Assembly (NCBI GenBank): GCA_008501835.1 | Contig: QQUB01000591.1 | Location: forward strand, 1 to 11,545 | DNA: 11,545 nt | DNA from: Bacteroidota bacterium | GTDB taxonomy: Bacteria; Bacteroidota; Bacteroidia; Chitinophagales; Saprospiraceae | Direction of reading: 5' to 3' | Shown: one piece after another, positions 1 to 6,878 of the stretch | How the letters are laid out: every line of letters begins with the position of its first letter | Position numbering within the stretch: position 1 is the stretch's first letter | Notes under the pieces: model-generated | What the model was told of the DNA's origin: nothing | The model's database searches: none | What the model saw: only the letters and a program-made list of their open reading frames with translations | Made by a program: the position numbers and the translations under genes

Positions 1-1265
1 GAATAAGCAACCCACCCATAAATATCATATTGATCATTACCACAAGCAGCACCACCGCCATGTAACTGGCCAATTACTCTTTTGTTACCATCAAAAAGAG
101 GTGAACCGGAAGAACCGCCTTCTGTAGTTCCGATATCCCAATCAGGAACGACCACGTGATTTCCACCAGGAATTTCAGTACCTCCACTTCCCCATTCTCC
201 TGGGTGTAGTTGATCAAATTCAAAACTTATGCGCTTTTCGTCCGTACTTGGATGGTGAACGGCAATTACTGTATCTGGTCCGGGCAGATCAAATTCTGCA
301 TTCCAACCTGCAAAAAATGCATTGGCGGTTTCAGAAACCTCATCATCCAGTTCTACAAGCATGAAATCTGTTGGAGAATAGCTGGCTCTGTAAATTGCTC
401 CTGTATTAAAATCATCAAGTGTTCCATCACCGGCAGAGCCACTTTGGCCGGTATTAGGCTGACGACAAAAGCTGTTGATGTAATTCCAGTAAACAACTAA
501 AGTCGGTGCATCGCTGGCTCCCATACAGTGATCAGCTGTCATGAATAAAGGGGTACAGTCATTACGGGTATTATTTACAAGGAAACCGGTGCAGTAGGTG
601 AATCCACCATTACCATAAACAGCAACGGACTGGATGATATCCCTGTAGTTGTCAACGATACCCCAGCCATCATCTGCGCCGCAAATGACATCCAGGTTAC
701 AGGACCCGGACATGATGGAAGTAAACCCAAGGAAATCGTGATTGACTGATTTGAGTTCAAGATCCAGTTGGTCTTTATTTACTTCAGGGACCTGGACTTC
801 AATGACAACTTCATCAGCTTCAAATACCGGGGTCCAAAGTTGTTCATGTTCTTCATTATCCGCAGGGGTGAAAGGACCCATTACTTTTTTCTTATCCACA
901 GAGTAAATGATAAGATTACCGCCATGAGGCATGAAGTATTTGGTAAATCCGAAGTTGAGGGATTTGGCTCCTGCTGATTTTATACGCAGGCGCCAAACCG
1001 AAGTACCATCATTAAGTGTTTCCCAGGTACCATGAGTTTGTGGTGTAATATGTACGTCAATGGGCACTGCAAAATGTGGGGCAATGCCAGGACCTCTTCT
1101 TTCGAGCTCTGCCTGCATTAAAGCTTCATTGTCCTGAGCAGGCATTTCGGCTAATGCTACATCGCTTATTGGTTCTCTGGTAGGTGCAATTCTTTCATCG
1201 AACTGCTGAGCAAAGATGCCTCCTGAAATTAAAAGGCATAGGAGGATTGTTTGGATGAATCTCAT
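1..1265 (-). CDS. Secreted lysyl endopeptidase-like serine protease (S1 family), C-terminus beyond window
   Basis: This gene encodes an exported trypsin-fold protease expected to cut peptide bonds, probably after lysine. The frame is open without interruption for 421 residues from the ATG and leaves the window before any stop. Residues 1-20 form a signal peptide (hydrophobic core, then GGIFAQ-QFDE), and about 21-184 resemble a propeptide. The catalytic domain begins near SGSC at 186. The triad is H246 (TADHC), D300 (DFMLVELDD) and S386 (EGGSSGSP). Compared from memory with Achromobacter protease I, the cysteines expected for its three disulfides are present (C189, C195, C225, C247, C267, C408). 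So are the counterparts of W169 (W358), H210 (H402, GQLHGG) and the lysine-selecting D225 (D414). VVYWNY and AVHHPSTDEKRIS are further family signatures. A C-terminal T9SS sorting domain is plausible but not visible. The family is certain; Lys specificity is inferred. Confidence 0.93.
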   Translation of the reverse strand, partial: MRFIQTILLCLLISGGIFAQQFDERIAPTREPISDVALAEMPAQDNEALMQAELERRGPGIAPHFAVPIDVHITPQTHGTWETLNDGTSVWRLRIKSAGAKSLNFGFTKYFMPHGGNLIIYSVDKKKVMGPFTPADNEEHEQLWTPVFEADEVVIEVQVPEVNKDQLDLELKSVNHDFLGFTSIMSGSCNLDVICGADDGWGIVDNYRDIIQSVAVYGNGGFTYCTGFLVNNTRNDCTPLFMTADHCMGASDAPTLVVYWNYINSFCRQPNTGQSGSAGDGTLDDFNTGAIYRASYSPTDFMLVELDDEVSETANAFFAGWNAEFDLPGPDTVIAVHHPSTDEKRISFEFDQLHPGEWGSGGTEIPGGNHVVVPDWDIGTTEGGSSGSPLFDGNKRVIGQLHGGGAACGNDQYDIYGWVAY

Positions 1266-1293
1266 ACTAGTAATGGTATTTTTGTTTGTAAGA

Positions 1294-1313
1294 AGTACTT
1301 TTTATACAGTACT
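1294..1313 (-). promoter_or_regulatory. Small dyad in the protease leader
   Basis: Two copies of AGTACT, each self-complementary, are separated by 8 bases within the untranslated leader of the protease gene, about 30-50 bases before its ATG. They could form a weak hairpin in the mRNA or be a protein-binding site. Only the repeat is seen; the function is a guess. Confidence 0.2.
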
Positions 1314-1329
1314 GAAAATGAAACAGTGT

Positions 1330-1337
1330 CAAATGTA
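1330..1337 (-). promoter_or_regulatory. Candidate -7 promoter element (TACATTTG) of the protease gene
   Basis: On the minus strand this octamer fits the Bacteroidota -7 consensus TAnnTTTG exactly and lies 64 bases upstream of the protease ATG. No TTG is found at the usual spacing of about 19-20 bases, so the -33 half is missing or diverged. The rest of the 1266-1591 gap shows only the dyads listed separately. Confidence 0.35.
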
Positions 1338-1515
1338 AATGATTTGAAGCATTAAATTCGGTTTTTACCAAGGCATTAATAGCACACATAAGACAAAAAA
1401 TTGCTTTCTTAACCTATACTTCGTCGAATCCTTTTTGAAGGTGTAGATATTATCCTATATCTTGTGCATCCCAAATAGGTTAAAGGAATGGGAGTTTTGT
1501 AATAAATCGTATTCA

Positions 1516-1538
1516 CCGAATGAATTCTAACTATTCGG
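1516..1538. promoter_or_regulatory. Inverted repeat CCGAAT-N11-ATTCGG upstream of the seven-helix protein gene
   Basis: A perfect 6-base inverted repeat with an 11-base centre ends 53 bases before the ATG of the downstream membrane protein gene. Its size and position suit a dimeric regulator site or a small leader hairpin. No clear TAnnTTTG element accompanies it on the plus strand, so the role is unproven. Confidence 0.3.
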
Positions 1539-1591
1539 AAAATAACTATCGGGAGACTAAACTGTGTTTTTTATAATTACCGCTTGATTAA

Positions 1592-2362
1592 ATGGGAGAT
1601 CATTCCATATATTTCTATTTATTGGTTGCCGTAATGCTTGCGGGAGTATTGCATTGTGTCTCGGTGGGTTTTCTTTTCTTTTTCAAAAGATCCGGCGTAA
1701 AGCGCGCCAACTATTTTTTTGGGATTCTGCTCATTGCCATCGGGTTGACCTTGTTACATAATATATTTATCATCAGTGGTATCTATGAGAGTTATCCCCG
1801 GTTGAAGTTCCTTCCCATTTATTTCACCCTTACCTTGCCGGTTGCGCTTTTTTATTATGTAAAACTTACCCTGTACCCCGCGTATAGATTAAGGACCTCC
1901 GATATAAAGCATTTTTTACTACCGGTTTTTCAATTCCTCTTTTTTGCAGGAATGTTTTTGATGTCGGTGGAATTTAAGAGCAAGATCGACAGACATTTCT
2001 ATAATCCATTTTATGGGGCGTTTGAACAGTTTTTATACCTGGTCGGGTTTTTTGCCTATATGTATTTTGCTTATCGTTATATTATGCAAAGACAGAAAAC
2101 CTTAGTTAAGAAGCAATCAGCCAAACAGATTCTTTATCTTAAAAAACTGATTCAAATCTTGTTTGTCCTTTTTTTGATCCACACAGCATTTATTGTCGGA
2201 GATTTTGCCGGATACGAATTACTTAATATTAGTCTGAGAACGGTTAAACCCTATGCTGCCCTGGGAGCTCTATCCTTTGCTGCCCTTGCTTATTGGTTAG
2301 GGACTTATGGTTTTCAAGTGCTGTTGTGGGGACGCAGAACGTTTGGGAGGGGGAAGAAATAA
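1592..2362 (+). CDS. Seven-helix membrane protein, sensor half of an AraC-type regulator without the HTH
   Basis: This inner-membrane protein of 256 residues has seven hydrophobic helices (about 8-31, 41-62, 72-93, 105-127, 145-165, 184-206, 219-243). It begins at an ATG with no Shine-Dalgarno sequence, as is usual in the phylum. The pattern of a hydrophobic helix, KRANYFFGILL, then LPVALFYYVKL near residue 90 and YWLGTYGF after the last helix matches the N-terminal 7TM module of Bacteroidota AraC-family (or LytTR-type) membrane-bound regulators. Those proteins continue with a linker and a DNA-binding domain of about 100 residues. Here the protein ends 13 residues after YWLGTYGF in a basic tail (WGRRTFGRGKK). 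The following DNA encodes no HTH in any frame and enters a repeat element 8 bases after the stop. The protein may be a truncated regulator or a free-standing sensor. The family assignment is by pattern, not by search. Confidence 0.8.
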   Translation: MGDHSIYFYLLVAVMLAGVLHCVSVGFLFFFKRSGVKRANYFFGILLIAIGLTLLHNIFIISGIYESYPRLKFLPIYFTLTLPVALFYYVKLTLYPAYRLRTSDIKHFLLPVFQFLFFAGMFLMSVEFKSKIDRHFYNPFYGAFEQFLYLVGFFAYMYFAYRYIMQRQKTLVKKQSAKQILYLKKLIQILFVLFLIHTAFIVGDFAGYELLNISLRTVKPYAALGALSFAALAYWLGTYGFQVLLWGRRTFGRGKK

Positions 2363-2370
2363 TACATATT

Positions 2371-2507
2371 AATTGTACCGTGCTTCAGCGCAGTGTCCAT
2401 TAATTAGTAATTTTTCAAGCTTTAGGCCTTTTGGCAATGTATGAAAAGGGCTAAAGCCCTCGGATATCTGCTTTGTTTTAACCACCGCGCTGAAGCACGG
2501 TGCAATT
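2371..2507. repeat. Nested inverted-repeat element (137 bp, REP/MITE-like)
   Basis: The outer arms at 2371-2395 and 2483-2507 are complementary at 23 of 25 positions. Inside them, 2419-2432 and 2444-2457 form a second inverted repeat matching at 13 of 14 positions with an 11-base loop. The spacers between outer and inner arms are nearly equal (23 and 25 bases), so the whole element is close to symmetric. Each outer arm contains a small imperfect palindrome of its own (CACCG...CGGTG), and the inner right arm contains GGGCTAAAGCCC. There is no open reading frame, so it is non-autonomous if mobile. The transcript would fold into a long hairpin and could terminate or protect the mRNA of the upstream gene, although no T-run follows it. 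Confidence 0.7.
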
Positions 2508-2552
2508 GAGGTATTTTGAAATAGAAAATTCAATTGTTGATTCGCATTAGTT

Positions 2553-2879
2553 ATGAAAAAGTGGCATGTATTACTAGCAATAGGGCTACTTGTAATTTTC
2601 CTGGTTGTGAAAATTTCATGGAGAAACTCGCTGCTAAAAAGAACAGGAGTTGAGGGTATTGCTCAAGTGGAGAAAATTGTTGTAGCAGATGAAATTAGGA
2701 GAAATCAAACAACCACAGCGTTTTTTATGTTCTTTGCAAATGGCAAAAAATATAGTGGCAGTACTCATATCTTGAACGACAAAATAAAAGAAGGAGACTG
2801 TTATGAAGTTTTATATTCGGAGACGAATCCAAAAATTGTCGAAATAAACTTTAGCAAAAAAGTTGAATGTGAATGGTAA
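2553..2879 (+). CDS. Small membrane-anchored hypothetical protein (DUF3592-like)
   Basis: The product has 108 residues. An N-terminal membrane helix (about 5-21, after MKKWH) is followed by a soluble region with alternating hydrophobic strands. The layout of GIAQVEKI at about 35-42, FFANGKKYSG in the middle and a late YEVLYSETNPKIVEI recalls the small beta-rich domain of DUF3592-type proteins, which have no well-defined biochemical role. It has two cysteines, C83 and C106. The start is the ATG of MKKWH, in an AT-rich leader. It stands alone between the inverted-repeat element and the convergent gldD, and its 3' end is 69 bases from the gldD stop. The gene is probably real because of its helix and domain-like composition; the function is unknown. 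Confidence 0.65.
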   Translation: MKKWHVLLAIGLLVIFLVVKISWRNSLLKRTGVEGIAQVEKIVVADEIRRNQTTTAFFMFFANGKKYSGSTHILNDKIKEGDCYEVLYSETNPKIVEINFSKKVECEW

Positions 2880-2915
2880 TTATTAAACTAAATCCAAAAT
2901 CTTACCACATAATCC

Positions 2916-2947
2916 ACTGCCAACTGAATACTGGTACTGCCAACTGA
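2916..2947. repeat. Short direct repeat (12 bp, two copies, 20-bp period)
   Basis: ACTGCCAACTGA occurs at 2916-2927 and 2936-2947, between two convergent genes and ending just beyond the gldD stop. It looks like the remnant of a short tandem repeat. No hairpin terminator is evident here for either gene. Confidence 0.55.
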
Positions 2948-2948
2948 C

Positions 2949-3548
2949 CTAATTCTTCCACTCAAAAGTTTCGATCATCTTCATCAGGTCCTGCCTCACA
3001 AATTCATACACCGGAGCCAAAGAATCGGGCCTGACCTGGGTGTTAAAATACAATGCTCCCCTGAAAAAGTGATTGGTAGAGTCCGATAAGAAAAACTGGA
3101 AAGGTGAAGCTGCAGGTCCTCTCATTTCAAAAGCAAATCCACCTACGCCCTGTTCGTTTTGGATGAGCATTTCTTCTATGTAGTTGGCCTTTTTGTTATG
3201 CCACCCGGCCATATTAAAGGCATCTTGCTTGAGTTGTTCAAAATTATTGCTGTCATCAATGGGACGGTAACTGCAATGGATACGTCCGTCAAATGTAGGA
3301 TAATAAATATCGAACCAGCAAGGGTGGGTTGGAACCTCATCAAAAAAGGCAGTATCCTGAATGATGTCAGCGCTTACAGGAGCCTGAAAGGTGAAATCAC
3401 AAAAACCTTCTTCGAATTCAGCATATCCTTTTTCGGGGAATATGATCTTTGGAAATGCTCTTGGTTTAGGTACGGAAGTAGAATCGCTTCCACAAGAAAA
3501 TATCAATAAGCCGGGAATGGCCAGCAACAATAAGTTTTTAACCGTCAT
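2949..3548 (-). CDS. gldD: Gliding motility lipoprotein GldD
   Basis: GldD is an outer-envelope lipoprotein needed for gliding and type IX secretion in Flavobacterium-like bacteria; its precise biochemical role is unsettled. The 199-residue product has a lipoprotein signal peptide with the lipobox ending at C19 (LLIFSCG). The hallmark family segments follow in order: PKPRAFPKIIFPEKGY (28-42), PCWFDIYYPTFDGRIHCSY (76-94), ASPFQFFLSDSTNHFFRGALYF (147-168) and a C-terminal DSLAPVYEFVRQDLMKMIETFEWK. Length and motifs are those of the complete family. It is the last gene of the minus-strand cluster and follows gldE, the usual partner order. The 253-base spacer to gldE is unusually long and holds a hairpin. 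ATG is the only good start because it opens the signal peptide. Confidence 0.95.
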   Translation of the reverse strand: MTVKNLLLLAIPGLLIFSCGSDSTSVPKPRAFPKIIFPEKGYAEFEEGFCDFTFQAPVSADIIQDTAFFDEVPTHPCWFDIYYPTFDGRIHCSYRPIDDSNNFEQLKQDAFNMAGWHNKKANYIEEMLIQNEQGVGGFAFEMRGPAASPFQFFLSDSTNHFFRGALYFNTQVRPDSLAPVYEFVRQDLMKMIETFEWKN

Positions 3549-3708
3549 ATTATTCTTTAGCGTATATTTTATCGTTTTATTGGAGAATTTTGAAAATACA
3601 GCAAATTTATTTCAAATGCTGAGGGAAGGGTGGATGAAAAGAAAAAATGGATGGGAAGTTTTTTCTATTCCAAGAATCCAGTTCTTCCAGATATCCCCCG
3701 ACACGATG

Positions 3709-3735
3709 TGCCTGCCTGGCGATGCCGAGCAGACA
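3709..3735. repeat. REP-like imperfect hairpin in the gldE-gldD spacer
   Basis: Twelve-base arms at 3709-3720 and 3724-3735 pair around a 3-base loop with two C-A mismatches and one wobble. Flanking ATCCC and GGGAT segments (about 3692-3742) could extend the pairing. The segment is visibly richer in G+C than its surroundings, resembles an extragenic palindrome, and lies in the longest non-coding gap of the cluster (3549-3801). In the mRNA it could stabilise or separate the gldE and gldD parts. Apart from this and the palindrome at 3771-3784 the gap shows nothing recognisable. Confidence 0.5.
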
Positions 3736-3770
3736 GATACGGGATCTTCGACAGTGCTACTCCAAAATTA

Positions 3771-3784
3771 TTTTTCCGGAAAAA
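3771..3784. terminator. Perfect palindrome TTTTTCCGGAAAAA after the gldE stop
   Basis: A 14-base perfect palindrome lies 17 bases downstream of the gldE stop codon. On the minus strand it would give a five-pair A-T stem with a CCGG loop ending in a T-run, so it may be a weak terminator or processing site. The stem is too weak for a confident terminator call. Confidence 0.25.
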
Positions 3785-3801
3785 GGATCACTTCCGACAC
3801 T

Positions 3802-5232
3802 TTAATGTTCCAACATATTCTTAGGCAATTCAATTCGTATTTGTTCAATTCGCCTTTTATTTACTTTAAGCACTTTGAATTGAAAATCTTCGATCTCGAA
3901 TTCTTCAGCAGGCTCGGGAAGTCTTCCTGATTTTTCTAGCAATATTCCAGCCAGTGTATCTGCTTCTCCTCGCGCTTCTTCGAAAATGATTGTATCCACT
4001 TTAACCAGTCGGCAAAAATCATTGATGAGGGTTTTGCCTTCAAAAACAAAAACTCCGTCCTTGACTTTTTTGAATTCGATATCTGAATCCGTATCAAATT
4101 CATCCTGGATCTCCCCGATGATCTCTTCCAGAATATCCTCCATGGTAACGATACCTGAACTTCCTCCGTATTCATCCACAACTATAGCCATATGCATACG
4201 CTCTTTCTGGAATTCCCTAAGCAGGGAATCAATCTTTTTTGTTTCCGGAACAAAAAGAATGTTCTTACGAATCAGTGATTTCCAGTCAAATTCTGGTCCG
4301 TCATTAAGATGCCCCAGCAGGTCTTTAACGTATAAAATGCCTTTTACATTATCAAAATCTTTTTCAAACACCGGAATACGGGAATAACCTGATTTTTTGA
4401 CGGTGGCCAACAATTCTGAATAATCAATAGATTCGTCAATGGCAACGACATCCACCCTGGGCTGGATGATCTGACTAACCGAGACTTCTCCGAAATTGAC
4501 GATCCTTTTCAATAGTTGAACCTCCTGGTTGGAGGTTTGGTTGGCATCCGCAGTAAGGTCAATAGCTTCTCCAATATCCTGTCTGTTGGCCAGGCTGCCG
4601 CTTGGTCTTCTTTTCTCCAGGCGCCTTTCAATGCTTGAGGTCCAGTTGACCAACAGCATACTGAATGGATGGAAAATTTTGCTCAGCAACCAAAGTGGGG
4701 TTGCCATGGTTTTGGAGAGACCGATATTATTGTGGCGGGCATAAACCTTTGGGGTAATTTCCCCAAATAAAACGAGAACGAAAGTAACTCCAAGTACAGT
4801 GATTAGAAAACTGATGATATCAGCCAGTCGGAGACTTTCAATGAGGCTGCCTGCCCTAAAAAAAGCAATGAGCCTTTCTGACCAGTTCAGAAATGTTGAT
4901 GACGGAAGAATCATATTGAGCACAAAAGCCGAAATAATGACGATCCCGATGTTTATAAAATTATTGGTGATCAGGATGGTAGCCAATAGCTTCCTGGGTT
5001 CTTCCATCAGGGAAATAATGCGTTGACTGTTGCCTTTGGGTTCCTGTTTCAGAGCTTCAGTATCATTGGGACTCAATGAAAAGAAGGCAATCTCGGATCC
5101 TGAGATCAAGGCAGAACTCATTACTAGAACACCAATGGCCAGGATACCAACGATGACCTCAACAGATGGCACACTCAAAAGGAAAAATGATAATTCAAAA
5201 AGTTGTAATAAACTATCCGGTTCAGGTTCCAA
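3802..5232 (-). CDS. gldE: GldE, CNNM/CorC-type membrane protein with CBS pair
   Basis: GldE is an inner-membrane protein of the HlyC/CorC family. It is linked genetically to GldD and gliding motility, and the wider family is associated with divalent-cation transport. The 476 residues comprise a CNNM/DUF21 membrane domain (about 20-215, with SGSEIAFFSL at 44-53 and LFGEITPKVYA at 155-165). A CBS-domain pair follows (about 255-375, with SGYSRIPVFE at 281-290 and DEYGGSSGIVTMEDILEEIIGEI at 353-375), then a C-terminal CorC domain (about 385-470). All parts are present. The reading frame contains no suitable ATG: upstream it meets a stop at 5242-5244, and the first internal ATG is residue 38, inside the first helix. 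TTG at 5232 is chosen because the resulting start (MEPEPDSLL) resembles family N-termini. GTG at residue 21 is the alternative. The gene follows ssb by 54 bases. Confidence 0.93.
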   Translation of the reverse strand: MEPEPDSLLQLFELSFFLLSVPSVEVIVGILAIGVLVMSSALISGSEIAFFSLSPNDTEALKQEPKGNSQRIISLMEEPRKLLATILITNNFINIGIVIISAFVLNMILPSSTFLNWSERLIAFFRAGSLIESLRLADIISFLITVLGVTFVLVLFGEITPKVYARHNNIGLSKTMATPLWLLSKIFHPFSMLLVNWTSSIERRLEKRRPSGSLANRQDIGEAIDLTADANQTSNQEVQLLKRIVNFGEVSVSQIIQPRVDVVAIDESIDYSELLATVKKSGYSRIPVFEKDFDNVKGILYVKDLLGHLNDGPEFDWKSLIRKNILFVPETKKIDSLLREFQKERMHMAIVVDEYGGSSGIVTMEDILEEIIGEIQDEFDTDSDIEFKKVKDGVFVFEGKTLINDFCRLVKVDTIIFEEARGEADTLAGILLEKSGRLPEPAEEFEIEDFQFKVLKVNKRRIEQIRIELPKNMLEH

Positions 5233-5260
5233 AATGAGGACTTAAGTCAAAAAATGTCCA

Positions 5261-5276
5261 AACCTTATAGAAGGTT
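5261..5276 (-). terminator. Hairpin between ssb and gldE, possible attenuator
   Basis: AACCTT and AAGGTT pair perfectly around a 4-base loop. In the minus-strand transcript a T-run follows a few bases after the stem. The weak stem and the closely linked gldE suggest at most partial termination. Confidence 0.3.
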
Positions 5277-5286
5277 AAGATTTTAT

Positions 5287-5772
5287 TTAAAATGGTAAAT
5301 CGTCATCTCCGCCGTCAGTGGCCGGAGGTTGGTTTACCGGAGGAGCTGCAGCTGGCGCCGAGTCTTCCCGTTTTGGTTGTATGGTGCTGGCTTCGTCCGC
5401 AGCTGATGGGAAATATCCTTCTCCGCCACTAAAACTGCTACCTCCTTCACGCTTGCCAAGCAAACGGAAGAGATTGCCTACAACTTCTGTCGTTTTACGA
5501 TTATTGCCGTCCTGATCCTGCCAGGAACGATGTGTCAGTTTACCTTCAATATACACCTGCATGCCCTTTTTCAACTGCTTCTCCGCTCTTTCAGCAAGTG
5601 CTCTCCAAACAACAATCTCATGCCACTCGGTCAAAGTTTGCCATTCTCCGCTTTTATCCATGTAGTTTTCATTGGTGGCAATTGAAAATTTTGCAACGAC
5701 TGCTCCATTCTCCAAACGACGTACTTCAGGGTCGCGGCCCAAATTTCCAATAAGGATTACTTTATTGATCAT
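5287..5772 (-). CDS. ssb: Single-stranded DNA-binding protein SSB
   Basis: SSB coats single-stranded DNA as a tetramer during replication, recombination and repair and recruits partner proteins through its C-terminal tip. The 161-residue product has the OB fold at 1-106 (MINKVILIGNLGRDPEVR at the start, TEWHEIVVWRALAERAEKQLKKGMQVYIEGKL at 48-79). A flexible Gly/Ser/Ala/Pro-rich linker spans about 107-150, and the acidic tip DDDLPF is intact at 156-161. The length is normal. It begins at an ATG 23 bases after mutY and precedes gldE, an order that recurs in Bacteroidota. Confidence 0.97.
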   Translation of the reverse strand: MINKVILIGNLGRDPEVRRLENGAVVAKFSIATNENYMDKSGEWQTLTEWHEIVVWRALAERAEKQLKKGMQVYIEGKLTHRSWQDQDGNNRKTTEVVGNLFRLLGKREGGSSFSGGEGYFPSAADEASTIQPKREDSAPAAAPPVNQPPATDGGDDDLPF

Positions 5773-5795
5773 TTTCTGAAATTTTATTCTGTTAC

Positions 5796-6878
5796 TTACT
5801 CTCCTAAATTTAAAAAATTATCCTCTAAAAACAAAGATAAGATTCTCGGGAAGGCAAAGTTACTCAAGTTTTCTGCATCTACCCAAATAAAACCATTCCT
5901 AATCTGATATGGTTCACTCGCCCGGATTTCCCAAAATGAACCCATGATTTTCTGGTGGGTGAGCTGTTGTTGGTTAGAATGGATTAATTTAAATTCAGTT
6001 GAATTTCCGGATATGTCGATGCCGATTTCGGCTAAACCTTCATTCAGCGCAACAGCATTATTTATCGGTATCTTCGATTCAAATAATGGAAATTCATACA
6101 AGTTTTTCCAAATATCTTTGGAAGTCCGTTTATTGATCAAAATACCCTGCTCATCCTGAATGATGAAGTAATTAAAATACCTGGTTCTTCTTTTGATCTT
6201 TTTGTTTTTAACCGGAAGGTTATCGATGTTTCCCTTTGCAAAGGCTGAACATTTTTCTTTTAAAAAGCACTCGTCACATTTGTAGTTCCTGGGAGTGCAG
6301 ACTATCGCCCCAAGATCCATGATGGCCTGATTGTAGGTTGCAGGGTCTTGTTTGAGAATCAGTTCCTGGGCCAGGCTGCCAAAAAATTTCCTGGCATCGT
6401 TATCGTCGACGGCTTTTTCAATACCAAAGAATCGGGAGAGTACCCGGTAAACATTTCCATCCACGACGGCGGCAGGTTTGTTAAAAGCAAAAGAAGCGAT
6501 AGCTGCCGCGGTATAAGGGCCTACACCTTTCAGGGCCTGAAGTTCTTTTACCGTTTCCGGGAATTTACCTTCCCGTTCATTTGCAATAAATTGTGCGGTG
6601 AAGTGCATATTTCTGGCACGGGAATAATAACCAAGTCCTTGCCACAATTTCATAATTTCATCTTCCGGAGCACCAGCCATGTCAAAAACGGTAGGGTAAG
6701 CCTGTTTGAATTTTTCGTAATAGGGCCTTCCTTGCTCCGCTCGGGTTTGTTGGAGGATTATTTCCGACAGCCATATCAGGTAAGGGTCCCGGATACCTTT
6801 CCAGGGCAGAGGACGATGACTTTGCCGGTACCAATCGATAAGTCGTTGGGTGAAATATTTTTTGTTCCTGAAAGGCAT
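5796..6878 (-). CDS. mutY: Adenine DNA glycosylase MutY
   Basis: MutY removes adenine mispaired with 8-oxoguanine, preventing G:C to T:A mutations. The 360 residues show the full family layout. The catalytic glutamate is E39 in SEIILQQTRA, the helix-hairpin-helix is LKGVGPYTAAAIASFAF (116-132), and the catalytic aspartate is D140 in VVDGNVYRVLSRF. The [4Fe-4S] cluster cysteines are C194, C201, C204 and C210, in the C-X6-C-X2-C-X5-C spacing. The C-terminal 8-oxoG-recognition (NUDIX-like) domain covers about 232-350, with IWKNLYEFP and LTHQKI. Its ATG abuts the stop codon of the upstream permease gene (TAGATG), implying translational coupling, and ssb starts 23 bases after it. Confidence 0.97.
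   Translation of the reverse strand: MPFRNKKYFTQRLIDWYRQSHRPLPWKGIRDPYLIWLSEIILQQTRAEQGRPYYEKFKQAYPTVFDMAGAPEDEIMKLWQGLGYYSRARNMHFTAQFIANEREGKFPETVKELQALKGVGPYTAAAIASFAFNKPAAVVDGNVYRVLSRFFGIEKAVDDNDARKFFGSLAQELILKQDPATYNQAIMDLGAIVCTPRNYKCDECFLKEKCSAFAKGNIDNLPVKNKKIKRRTRYFNYFIIQDEQGILINKRTSKDIWKNLYEFPLFESKIPINNAVALNEGLAEIGIDISGNSTEFKLIHSNQQQLTHQKIMGSFWEIRASEPYQIRNGFIWVDAENLSNFAFPRILSLFLEDNFLNLGE

Noticed and set aside
575..760. Short minus-strand frame within the protease gene
   Set aside because: It is a different frame of the same strand inside the intact protease reading frame, which I followed codon by codon from 1265 to 3 without a stop or frameshift.
210..977. Plus-strand frames at 210-500 and 768-977
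   Set aside because: They are antisense to the protease catalytic and propeptide regions and have low-complexity, non-protein-like composition.
2363..2552. Frameshifted HTH domain continuing the seven-helix protein
   Set aside because: The sequence after the stop is the nested inverted repeat, and no frame gives AraC or LytTR helix-turn-helix residues.
3391..3930. Plus-strand open frame of 179 codons across the 5' end of gldD and the gldE-gldD spacer
   Set aside because: It is antisense to gldD and the 3' end of gldE, has no domain-like sequence, and both opposing genes are certain.
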